64,000 bases of DNA from contig JANRLT010000065.1 in assembly GCA_033762255.1 (NCBI GenBank), forward strand, positions 124,001 through 188,000, in the 5' to 3' direction. Under the pieces are notes generated by a model. That model was not told the DNA's origin. It saw nothing but the letters and a program-made list of their open reading frames with translations, and did no database searches. Made by a program: the position numbers and the translations under genes. Position 1 is the stretch's first letter, and each line of letters starts with the position of its first letter. The stretch is from Pirellulales bacterium. Its GTDB lineage: Bacteria; Planctomycetota; Planctomycetia; Pirellulales; JALHPA01. Of this stretch, positions 1 through 6,840 are shown piece after piece.

Positions 1-70
1 TGTCCACTCCCCACCGCCCACTACCCACTCCCCACTATCCACCGCCCACTGTCCACTATTCAATATCCAC
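1..70. repeat. heptanucleotide tandem repeat
   Basis: The stretch divides into ten 7-bp units of the form NNNCCAC: tgtccac, tccccac, cgcccac, tacccac, tccccac, tatccac, cgcccac, tgtccac, then one degenerate unit (tattcaa) and tatccac. It ends two bases before the smpB stop codon and probably continues beyond the window edge. The complementary strand is G-rich (GTGG every 7 bases). It is a simple-sequence repeat with no coding signal. Confidence 0.85.
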
Positions 71-71
71 T

Positions 72-725
72 CTACTTACCCCGGCGCAGCGCCCGCTGCA
101 TATCGCGCTGGGCGTCGGCTTTTTTGAGCGAATCCCGCTTGTCATGTTTTTGTTTACCCCGGCAAACGCCGAGCAGCACCTTGGCCCGGCCCCCTTTGAA
201 GTACATTTTGAGCGGGACCAGGGTAAAGCCCTTTTGATCCGACTTGGCGGCGAATTTTTGAAGTTCGCGTTTATGAAGCAGAAGTTTGCGGGGGCGTTTG
301 GGCTCGTGGTTCCAATGGTTTCCCTGGCGATATTCCTTGATCTCGACATTCACCAGCCAGACTTCGCCCCCCTTAATCCGGGCAAATCCATCCTCGATCG
401 TGACATGCCCCGCGCGCAGGCTTTTGACCTCGGTGCCGACCAGGACGATGCCGCATTCCAGCGTGTCCAGCACAAAATATTCAAAGCGGGCCTTGCGGTT
501 CTCGGTGATGGTCCGTTCGTTGTCTTTTTGCTTCTCTTCGGAAAGCTGCCGCTCCGCTTTTCCCGTGGACTTGGCACCGCCAGATTTGCCGCCGGTATCC
601 TTGGTTGAAGCTTTGCCAGCGTCCCCTTTGCCAGCATTCCCCTTCCCCGGGGGCGCGGCCTTGCCCGGTGCGGGAGCCCCTTTGGTGGGGGATTTGCCGG
701 ATTGTGGGAGTTTTTTTGCGGCCAT
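72..725 (-). CDS. smpB: SsrA-binding protein SmpB with long basic N-terminal extension
   Basis: SmpB binds tmRNA and brings it to stalled ribosomes for trans-translation. The core begins near residue 68 and carries family motifs: TENRKARFEYFVLDTLECGI, then GTEVKSLRAG, then the basic C-terminal tail ending RDMQRALRRGK that enters the vacant mRNA channel. Start chosen at the ATG at 723-725 (MAAKK); an in-frame extension ten codons upstream is less likely. The protein has 217 residues against about 150-160 in most bacteria. The excess is an N-terminal segment (residues 1-65) made almost only of K, G, P, A, S and T, which looks disordered. It is divergent from lipA. No tmRNA gene was found in the window. 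Confidence 0.95.
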   Translation of the reverse strand: MAAKKLPQSGKSPTKGAPAPGKAAPPGKGNAGKGDAGKASTKDTGGKSGGAKSTGKAERQLSEEKQKDNERTITENRKARFEYFVLDTLECGIVLVGTEVKSLRAGHVTIEDGFARIKGGEVWLVNVEIKEYRQGNHWNHEPKRPRKLLLHKRELQKFAAKSDQKGFTLVPLKMYFKGGRAKVLLGVCRGKQKHDKRDSLKKADAQRDMQRALRRGK

Positions 726-779
726 GGGACAGGGGGGAAACGGTACCGCCCACAATCCACTTAATTCTACGGGGCGGTT

Positions 780-808
780 TTGTTACACTTAAAAGCTGTT
801 CGTAACAT
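780..808 (+). promoter_or_regulatory. putative sigma70-type promoter upstream of lipA
   Basis: TTGTTA (780-785) and TAACAT (803-808) are separated by exactly 17 bp in the smpB-lipA divergent gap, an acceptable match to -35/-10 elements. A start near 815 would leave a leader of about 68 nt before the ATG at 883. This is pattern matching only; planctomycete promoters are poorly characterised. Confidence 0.25.
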
Positions 809-882
809 TAGCATAACATTCGGCAGTGGCCCCCGGTAAGGGCGTCCCTGACCGTCTGCAAATTATCCCCCTGCTCTTTCCG

Positions 883-1833
883 ATGCAATTTCCCCTGACC
901 ATCGTGCAGGCTCCCTCCCCTGCCTCCCAACAGTCGGATCAGACTGTCGCCTGTGGATCGGCCAGTCCCCTTACCACAAGTGGCCCCCGCCTTCCTTCGT
1001 GGCTCAGGCGCAACCTTCCCCCAGCCAGCGCTTTTGGCTATACGGCAAATTTGATCGCCGATCTGCGGCTAGAGACCGTGTGCGAAAGCGCCAAGTGCCC
1101 CAATCGGCTGGAATGTTGGTCTAGCAAAACCGCGACATTCATGATTCTAGGGAATGTCTGCACGCGCCCTTGTGGTTTTTGCTCGGTCCCCAAAGGAAAA
1201 ACCGAGGAACTGGAACTGGACGAACCGGACCGCGTGGCGGAAGCGGCCGAGCGACTGGGCCTGCGGCATGTGGTGATCACGTCGGTCACGCGGGACGATC
1301 TACCCGACGGCGGGGGGGAGCATTTTTATCAGTCCGTGCTGGCGGTCCGGCGACGCACGGGAGCCACCGTCGAGGTCCTCACACCGGACTTTATTGGCAA
1401 ACCCCACGGCCTGGCGCGGGTGGTCGAATCCGCCCCCGAAGTCTTTAATCATAATACCGAAACCGTCCCTCGGTTGTACCGCTCCGTCCGGGGGCGTAAA
1501 AGCGATTACGCCTGGACGCTCGAACTGCTGCGGCGGGTCAAACGCCAAAATCCCGCCATCCAGACCAAAAGCGGTCTGATGCTGGGTCTGGGTGAAACGC
1601 GCGAGGAGTTGCTGGATGTGCTGGCCGACCTGCGCGATGCCGATTGCGACTTTTTGACCTTGGGGCAGTATTTGCAGCCGACACTGGAACACCTGCCGGT
1701 GGTGCGGTACGTGCCGCCTGCGGAATTTGATGAAATTGGCGAACAGGCAAAAAAAATGGGCTTTAAGCAAGTGGCCAGCGGTCCATTTGTGCGCAGCAGT
1801 TACCACGCGGCGGAAATGGCGCAGACGGTGTAG
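883..1833 (+). CDS. lipA: lipoyl synthase
   Basis: Radical SAM enzyme that inserts two sulfur atoms into octanoyl groups on lipoyl-dependent enzymes (pyruvate and 2-oxoglutarate dehydrogenases, glycine cleavage H protein). The auxiliary-cluster ligands are C67, C72 and C78 (CESAKCPNRLEC) and the radical SAM cluster is C93-x3-C97-x2-C100 (CTRPCGFC). The C-terminal RSSYHA motif supplies the serine ligand to the auxiliary cluster. With the ATG at 883 the protein has 316 residues, close to the 321 of E. coli LipA. A GTG at 826 in the same frame would add 19 poorly conserved residues; neither start has a clear Shine-Dalgarno sequence. No lipB is adjacent. Confidence 0.95.
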   Translation: MQFPLTIVQAPSPASQQSDQTVACGSASPLTTSGPRLPSWLRRNLPPASAFGYTANLIADLRLETVCESAKCPNRLECWSSKTATFMILGNVCTRPCGFCSVPKGKTEELELDEPDRVAEAAERLGLRHVVITSVTRDDLPDGGGEHFYQSVLAVRRRTGATVEVLTPDFIGKPHGLARVVESAPEVFNHNTETVPRLYRSVRGRKSDYAWTLELLRRVKRQNPAIQTKSGLMLGLGETREELLDVLADLRDADCDFLTLGQYLQPTLEHLPVVRYVPPAEFDEIGEQAKKMGFKQVASGPFVRSSYHAAEMAQTV

Positions 1834-2056
1834 TTTCAGCCCGCAGCGTCACTCAGCCCGCAGCGTCACTCAGCCCGCAGCGTTAGCAAGGGAACAACCT
1901 CAACCCGCCGCGTCAGCCAGGGAGCACGCGTTCGAACATAGATTTGACAGATTACGCAGATTTTCTCAAATCTGTCATGTAGCGGAATTCGCCAGAATTC
2001 CGTTTCCCCCAGCCCGCAGCGGGCTACAATTCCCTGGCTAACGCGGCGGGCTGAAA
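1834..2056. repeat. direct and inverted repeats between lipA and serC
   Basis: The gap between the convergent lipA and serC genes is repetitive. A 17-bp unit (cagcccgcagcgtcact) occurs twice in tandem plus a third partial copy from about 1838 to 1885. The ends form an 11-bp perfect inverted repeat, TTTCAGCCCGC (1834-1844) and GCGGGCTGAAA (2046-2056). Inside lie smaller dyads: gatttga/tcaaatc around 1942-1975 and ggaattc/gaattcc around 1983-2000. The transcripts of both genes would end in this structured region, so it may act as a bidirectional terminator or be a palindromic intergenic repeat element. Confidence 0.6.
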
Positions 2057-2066
2057 TGCAGTTGCG

Positions 2067-3155
2067 CTACGCGTGTTGCCCGCGAAATTCGACCATCCAG
2101 TCACGCAGCAGACGCACGCCCTCGAGCGGCATGGCGTTGTAAATGGAGGCCCGCATCCCGCCAACCGAACGATGCCCCTTGAGTTCAAACAGTTGCCGCG
2201 CTTCGGCCCCCTTGATAAACGCTTTTTCTAGTTCCTCGCTGGGCAGGCGAAAGGTCACATTCATGAGCGAACGGCAGTCGGTGGCGGCATGCCCCTCATA
2301 AAATTTGCCGTCTAGCACTTCATAGAGCAACTGACACTTTTCAACGTTGCGGGATTGCATCTTGGCCAAGCCTCCAATGTCATTTTTTAGCCATTGCAGG
2401 ACCAATTGAAACACATAAATGGCAAAAACGGGGGGTGTATTAAAGACCGAATCATTTTTGCTAAAGGTCCGGTAGTCCAGCATTGTCGGTAGACCAGCGG
2501 GAATACGTTCCAGTAGATCGTCGCGGATGATGGCGATGGTCACCCCCGCGATCCCGGCGTTTTTCTGCGCGCAGGCGTAGATCAGGGCGTATTTGCTGAC
2601 ATCCAGCGGACGGCACAAAAAGTCGCTGCTCATGTCGGCAATGAGCGGGGCAGCGCCAAAGTCGGGATTGGCCGGAAATTGCACCCCTTGGATCGTCTCG
2701 TTGGTGGTGATGTGCGTGTAAGCGGCTTGCGGGCTAAGACGGACTTCCGCCGCCGGGGGGAGGTGGTTGTAATTGGACTTTTTACCATCCCAGGCCACAT
2801 TGACCGTCCCTTCGCGCTGGGCCTCGGCCACGGCTTTGCTGCCCCAGGTCCCCGTCACCACATAATCCGCTGGCAAATTTGTCCCGCGTAAAAAATTCAT
2901 CGGCAGCATGCTAAACTGCAGATTTGACCCCCCCTGCATAAACACAATTTGATAATTCGCGGGTATGCCCAATAATTCCCGCATCAGGCTTTTTGTCGTG
3001 GCGAGGACGCCATCAAACCATTTGTGCCGGTGGCTGATTTCCAGCGGGGATATTCCGATTCCCGGCAAGCCCAACATGTCCCGTTGGGCCTGCTCCAAGA
3101 CCGACAAGGGCAAAACGGCCGGACCCGGGGAAAAATTGAACACGCGGGGGGTCAT
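2067..3155 (-). CDS. serC: phosphoserine aminotransferase
   Basis: PLP-dependent class V aminotransferase that makes 3-phosphoserine from 3-phosphohydroxypyruvate (serine synthesis) and acts in the pyridoxine branch. It opens with the family signature RVFNFSPGPAVLP; the PLP lysine is in the segment YACAQKNAGIAGV, and the C-terminus has GHRSVGGMRASIYNA. Start set at the ATG at 3153-3155, giving 362 residues as in E. coli SerC. The frame stays open upstream through the tRNA-Leu gene, but that extension is the translated tRNA and should be ignored. The tRNA gene ends 87 bp upstream on the same strand, so co-transcription is possible. SerA and SerB are not nearby. Confidence 0.95.
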   Translation of the reverse strand: MTPRVFNFSPGPAVLPLSVLEQAQRDMLGLPGIGISPLEISHRHKWFDGVLATTKSLMRELLGIPANYQIVFMQGGSNLQFSMLPMNFLRGTNLPADYVVTGTWGSKAVAEAQREGTVNVAWDGKKSNYNHLPPAAEVRLSPQAAYTHITTNETIQGVQFPANPDFGAAPLIADMSSDFLCRPLDVSKYALIYACAQKNAGIAGVTIAIIRDDLLERIPAGLPTMLDYRTFSKNDSVFNTPPVFAIYVFQLVLQWLKNDIGGLAKMQSRNVEKCQLLYEVLDGKFYEGHAATDCRSLMNVTFRLPSEELEKAFIKGAEARQLFELKGHRSVGGMRASIYNAMPLEGVRLLRDWMVEFRGQHA

Positions 3156-3242
3156 GGGTGAGGCTCCTGGCGGGCGGAAAAATACGCGCAAATTAGCAAA
3201 AAAAGCCGCAATTCCCGCGTTTTGCGGGGAACTGCGGCCTAG

Positions 3243-3326
3243 TGCGGATGAGAGGAGTTGAACCTCCACGTCATTTCTGACACAAGAGCCTGAATCTTGC
3301 GCGTCTGCCAATTCCGCCACATCCGC
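3243..3326 (-). tRNA. tRNA-Leu (anticodon CAG)
   Basis: Read on the minus strand, the acceptor stem is GCGGATG paired with CATCCGC plus discriminator A at 3243. The D-arm region is TGGCGGAATTGGCAGACGCG. The anticodon stem CAAGA/TCTTG encloses the loop TTCAGGC with anticodon CAG. A long variable arm and the T-arm GGTTCAACTCC follow, as expected for a class II tRNA. Length is 84 nt. The 3' CCA is not encoded (the next bases are CT) and must be added by the nucleotidyltransferase. Confidence 0.93.
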
Positions 3327-3696
3327 GGGAAATGCACTTCCTAAAAGAATAAATCAGTCGCCGCAGGTTCGCAAGCGGGGTGCCCCGGGGAAGATTTTTT
3401 GCCAGTGCGGCGATATTGTCCCTGGAGGCAATACTTGTTGGATCAATGGTGCCAGCCGCGCGGTGGTTTCCCCCGCGGCCTGGTACTGTTCATCGCCGTT
3501 TTAAAGGGGTGGCCACTATACGTTGCCGCCAAAATCCAGTTAAATAAGAAATTCTTTGGCCAAAGCCGCCGATCTGGGATTTTTTTGCCAGTTTTAGAGA
3601 AAAAAAGCCTTTCCGCCAGCCGCCGCTGCGAATAATTGTTATCCAGCGGGTGAATACTTTGCACACCTACTCTTTTCTGCCGGAGAACCAGCCGAC
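3327..3696. other. intergenic region between tRNA-Leu and speA
   Basis: No gene recognised in 370 bp. It should hold the divergent promoters of tRNA-Leu and speA. A GC-rich dyad (gccgcg/cgcggc at about 3455-3479) lies in what would be the speA leader. The nearest Shine-Dalgarno-like sequence for speA is ggaga, about 12 bases before the ATG. Confidence 0.5.
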
Positions 3697-5616
3697 ATGA
3701 TCGATCTCGAGGTCAAACCTTGGACCGTGGCGGACGCCAAAGAACTTTATGACATCGCCCGCTGGGGGAATGGCTATTTTTCCATTAACGAGCTGGGGCA
3801 CGTCACGGTCCTGCCAAATAAGGACCCCGCCCGCGCGATCGATCTCAAGCAACTGGTCGACCATCTGCAATTGCGGGGGATCGATCTGCCGATTTTGATT
3901 CGCTTTGCCGAGATTCTCAAGCACCGCTTAGGGGAGATTCACGGCGCGTTCCAGTCCGCCATGCAAGAGCACAAGTACCAAGGCTCTTACTGCTGCGTGT
4001 ACCCGATCAAAGTCAACCAGCAACGCCAAGTGGTGGAGGAAGTGCTGCAGTTTGGCCGCCCCTACAACTTTGGCGTCGAGGCGGGGAGCAAGCCGGAACT
4101 ATTGGCCGTGGTCGCCATGACGGACAACACCACCCCGATCATCTGCAACGGCTTTAAGGACGCCGAATTCATCGAAACGGCCATGCTGGCCCACAAAATC
4201 GGTCGGCGGATCATTCCCGTGGTCGAGAAGTACACCGAACTCTTGATGATTTTGGAATACGCCGAAAAAATCGGCGTGCGGCCCAACTTTGGCATGCGCG
4301 TCAAGCTGGCCGCGCGCGGCAGCGGGCGCTGGCAGTCCAGCGGCGGCTACCGCAGCAAATTTGGCCTGACGGTCAGCGAAATTGTCAAAGGACTGGAAGA
4401 ACTCAAATCCCGCGGAATGGAAGACTGCTTTAAACTGCTGCATTTCCATCTGGGGAGTCAAATCACCAATATCCGCTATATCAAGGGAGCTCTCAACGAA
4501 GCCGCCCGCATCTATACCGAACTCAAACGCCTGGGAGCGGGCCTGGAATACATGGACGTCGGCGGCGGGTTGGGTGTCGATTACGACGGCTCACAAACGA
4601 ACTTTGAATCGAGTGTGAACTACACGCTGCAGGAATACGCCAACGACGTGGTGTACCACATTCAACGCGTTTGCGACGAAACCGGCGTGCCGCATCCCAC
4701 CATCGTCAGCGAAAGCGGCCGCGCCGTCGTGGCCTACCATAGCGCGCTGGTTTTTGGCATTTTGGGCGTGTCGGAGCAAGGGGAAAATGGTTACACGCCC
4801 AAGCTGCCCGACGAACCCGAACAGCCGCTGGTCGACCTGATGGAGGCGTACCAGGGGGTGACCGTCCGCAATTTGCTGGAAAGCTACCACGACGCGCAGC
4901 AGGCGCTGGATATGTCGATGAACCTGTTCACCGGCGGGTATCTGCCGCTGGAACAGCGCTGCATTGCCGAAGGGCTGTATTGGGCGATTTGCCACAAGAT
5001 CAAACGCCTGACCGCACAACTGGACTTTATCCCCGAGGAACTCGAAGGGCTGGATTCGCTCCTGAGCGATACTTACTTTTGCAATTTTTCGCTCTTTCAG
5101 TCGATCCCCGACAGTTGGGCGATCAAGCAGCTCTTTCCCGTGATTCCCATTCACCGCCATAATGAGCGGCCCATGCGCAATGCCGTCCTGGGTGACATTA
5201 CCTGCGATTCCGATGGTAAAATCGATCAGTTTATCGACCGCCGCGATGTCAAGCGGACGCTGCCGCTACACAATTACGTGGGCCAGCCCTATTACCTGGG
5301 AGCCTTTATGATCGGGGCGTACCAGGAGATATTGGGCGATCTGCACAACTTGTACGGCGACACCAACGCCGTGCATGTCAGCCTGGGGGATGACGGCCAG
5401 GTGGTGCTGGAGCACGTGATCAAGGGGGACACTGTCCGCGAGGTGCTGGATTATGTCGAATACGACCCCAACCATCTGGTGCGGCAATTACGGGACTCGG
5501 TCGAATGCGCTGTGCGCGAAGGTAAAATCAGCTACGAGCTAGCGGGGAAGTTCCTGAAATACTACGAAGAAGGCTTGCAGGGCTATACGTACCTGGAAGA
5601 GCCGGAAACGAAGTAA
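3697..5616 (+). CDS. speA: biosynthetic arginine decarboxylase
   Basis: Fold-type III PLP enzyme that converts arginine to agmatine, the first step of the agmatine route to putrescine and spermidine. The PLP lysine is K105 in VYPIKVNQQRQ. Further family motifs are KFGLTVSEI, LLHFHLGSQITNIR, the glycine-rich phosphate-binding segment MDVGGGLGVDYDGS, and SESGRAVVAYHS. At 639 residues it matches the long SpeA family (E. coli 658) and not the short pyruvoyl-dependent enzymes. No agmatinase or agmatine deiminase gene is adjacent, so the next step must be encoded elsewhere. REP hairpins begin only a few bases after its stop codon. Confidence 0.96.
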   Translation: MIDLEVKPWTVADAKELYDIARWGNGYFSINELGHVTVLPNKDPARAIDLKQLVDHLQLRGIDLPILIRFAEILKHRLGEIHGAFQSAMQEHKYQGSYCCVYPIKVNQQRQVVEEVLQFGRPYNFGVEAGSKPELLAVVAMTDNTTPIICNGFKDAEFIETAMLAHKIGRRIIPVVEKYTELLMILEYAEKIGVRPNFGMRVKLAARGSGRWQSSGGYRSKFGLTVSEIVKGLEELKSRGMEDCFKLLHFHLGSQITNIRYIKGALNEAARIYTELKRLGAGLEYMDVGGGLGVDYDGSQTNFESSVNYTLQEYANDVVYHIQRVCDETGVPHPTIVSESGRAVVAYHSALVFGILGVSEQGENGYTPKLPDEPEQPLVDLMEAYQGVTVRNLLESYHDAQQALDMSMNLFTGGYLPLEQRCIAEGLYWAICHKIKRLTAQLDFIPEELEGLDSLLSDTYFCNFSLFQSIPDSWAIKQLFPVIPIHRHNERPMRNAVLGDITCDSDGKIDQFIDRRDVKRTLPLHNYVGQPYYLGAFMIGAYQEILGDLHNLYGDTNAVHVSLGDDGQVVLEHVIKGDTVREVLDYVEYDPNHLVRQLRDSVECAVREGKISYELAGKFLKYYEEGLQGYTYLEEPETK

Positions 5617-5620
5617 GCTG

Positions 5621-5800
5621 GTAGCGACTTTGAGTCGCCAGTGGCCCGTAGTGGCGACTTTTAGTCGCCAAAGCGTTATTACCGGGTTAGCTCAGCCGCT
5701 TTCGTTTGGTTATTTTCTTCCGCATCGCGACCATTCCACGCACTTCACGGCGAGGGAACCTCGCCGCTACGTAGTGGCGACTTTCAGTCGCCAAAGCGTT
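5621..5800. repeat. left arm of tandem REP hairpin array
   Basis: Two units of a repeat with a period of about 123 bp. The complete unit has a hairpin CGGCGAGGGAACCTCGCCG (5748-5766), an 8-bp palindromic spacer CTACGTAG (5767-5774) and a second hairpin TGGCGACTTTCAGTCGCCA (5775-5793). An earlier copy of the second hairpin is at 5652-5670 and a degenerate half (gcgactttgagtcgc) at 5624-5638. Between hairpins runs a conserved linker containing gttagctcag and ttcgtttggttattttcttc. The same units recur right of the neighbouring transposase gene, so the gene sits within the array. Confidence 0.9.
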
Positions 5801-5830
5801 TCGCTGCGTAACTTTTACCAGATTATCATT

Positions 5831-6523
5831 TCACTCTCTAAAGGATGTATTGGCAACTTGATAAAGGCTAGTCTTATGAATGTATTCATTTTGTCGTAAC
5901 TTTGCCTTCTTTGGGTTTTGCGCAATATAATTTTGAAAAGCGATCAATTGATCAATATCCCGCACAATATGATCATAACTTTCTTTTTGCCAAAATTTTC
6001 CGGATTGCCCGAGGAAAGAGTTTGCGAATTTAGCCGTATGGGTTTTAATCGATTGCAACAACCTCTCTAATGCAACTCCCTCCATAGGCGTCATTAACGC
6101 GTGGACATGATTAGGCATGATCACATAATCACCTGTTAGAACTCTCTGATTCTGAAAATAGGTTAATGCATTTGCTACGCTTTTCGCAATTTCCGGCTGC
6201 CGCAGTGCGCACGAGCCATAATTCATGTCAAGTGAATCATTAATGAAGACACCCAGCATTCTTTCGAAAGCGCGTTTTTCGGCGGAGGATAAACGCGCGA
6301 ATCTATCTTTCCAAGAGGGATCCGTTGGATCGATTTTTCGGGCAAGCAGCCATGTCTCCCGTCGGCATTTTAATTCTTGTTGAAGTTTAAGAGGCAGAGC
6401 ATCTGCCAATCGAAATGTAACAAAATATGTGCATTTATCTTGACGCCAATGAGGTAATATCCCATGCCGATAAATAGTAACTTTTCCTGACTCATTAAAA
6501 CCATAAAATAGAATGGGAGTCAT
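5831..6523 (-). CDS. REP-associated tyrosine transposase (RAYT, Y1/HUH family)
   Basis: Single-strand-specific HUH endonuclease of the IS200/IS605-like TnpA_REP family, which in other bacteria is linked to the spread of REP palindromes. The HUH pair is H139-V-H141 in VIMPNHVHALM; the catalytic tyrosine is probably Y183 in FWQKESYDHIVRD, followed by the family pattern FQNYIAQNPKKAKL. Length is 230 residues, with no frameshift or internal stop, so it appears intact. Unlike an insertion sequence it lacks terminal inverted repeats of its own and is bounded on both sides by REP double hairpins (nearest at 5775-5793 and 6576-6594). Its DNA is noticeably more AT-rich than the flanking genes, consistent with acquisition. 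Start chosen at the first ATG; no other is better supported. Confidence 0.88.
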   Translation of the reverse strand: MTPILFYGFNESGKVTIYRHGILPHWRQDKCTYFVTFRLADALPLKLQQELKCRRETWLLARKIDPTDPSWKDRFARLSSAEKRAFERMLGVFINDSLDMNYGSCALRQPEIAKSVANALTYFQNQRVLTGDYVIMPNHVHALMTPMEGVALERLLQSIKTHTAKFANSFLGQSGKFWQKESYDHIVRDIDQLIAFQNYIAQNPKKAKLRQNEYIHKTSLYQVANTSFRE

Positions 6524-6575
6524 GTGAATACTCTTTGCTAAATCTGATGATTAATCTCGAGATTAAGGATTTCCC

Positions 6576-6835
6576 CGGCGAGGGAACCTCGCCGCTACGT
6601 AGTGGCGACTTTCAGTCGCCAAAGCTTTTTTTACCGAGTTAGCTCAGGCGCTTTCGTTTCGTTATTTTCTTCCACATCGCCACCCGTTTCCACACTTCAC
6701 GGCGAGGAAACCTCGCCGCTACGTAGTGGCGACTTTTAGTCGCCAAAGCGTTTTTACCGAGTTAGCTCAGACGCTTTCGTTTGGTTATTTTCTTCCGCAT
6801 TGCGACCATTTCCCCGCTCTCCGGCGACGGGATTC
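6576..6835. repeat. right arm of tandem REP hairpin array
   Basis: Two complete double-hairpin units 124 bp apart. Unit one: CGGCGAGGGAACCTCGCCG at 6576-6594, CTACGTAG at 6595-6602, TGGCGACTTTCAGTCGCCA at 6603-6621. Unit two: CGGCGAGGAAACCTCGCCG at 6700-6718, CTACGTAG at 6719-6726, TGGCGACTTTTAGTCGCCA at 6727-6745. Each is followed by the linker with gttagctcag and the ttattttcttcc segment; the last linker runs to a degenerate first hairpin (tccggcgacgggattcccttgc) ending beside the DUF1501 stop codon. Loop bases vary while stems are conserved, suggesting selection on structure. This fills the gap between the transposase and DUF1501 genes. Confidence 0.9.
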
Positions 6836-6840
6836 CCTTG

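Noticed and set aside
3156-3320. N-terminal extension of SerC beginning MAELADAQDSGSCVRNDVEV
   Set aside because: This is the translated tRNA-Leu gene, a well-known annotation artefact. The real SerC starts at 3155.
4591-5160. Long antisense frame within speA
   Set aside because: A shadow of the GC-rich codon pattern of speA; it has no start context and no family features.
5685-6780. gttagctcag motifs in the REP linkers resemble a tRNA D-arm
   Set aside because: No acceptor, anticodon or T stems surround them; the motif simply repeats with the 124-bp unit.
5621-6835. Regularly spaced palindromic repeats considered as a CRISPR array
   Set aside because: The linkers between hairpins are conserved rather than unique, the period is 124 bp and no cas genes are present.
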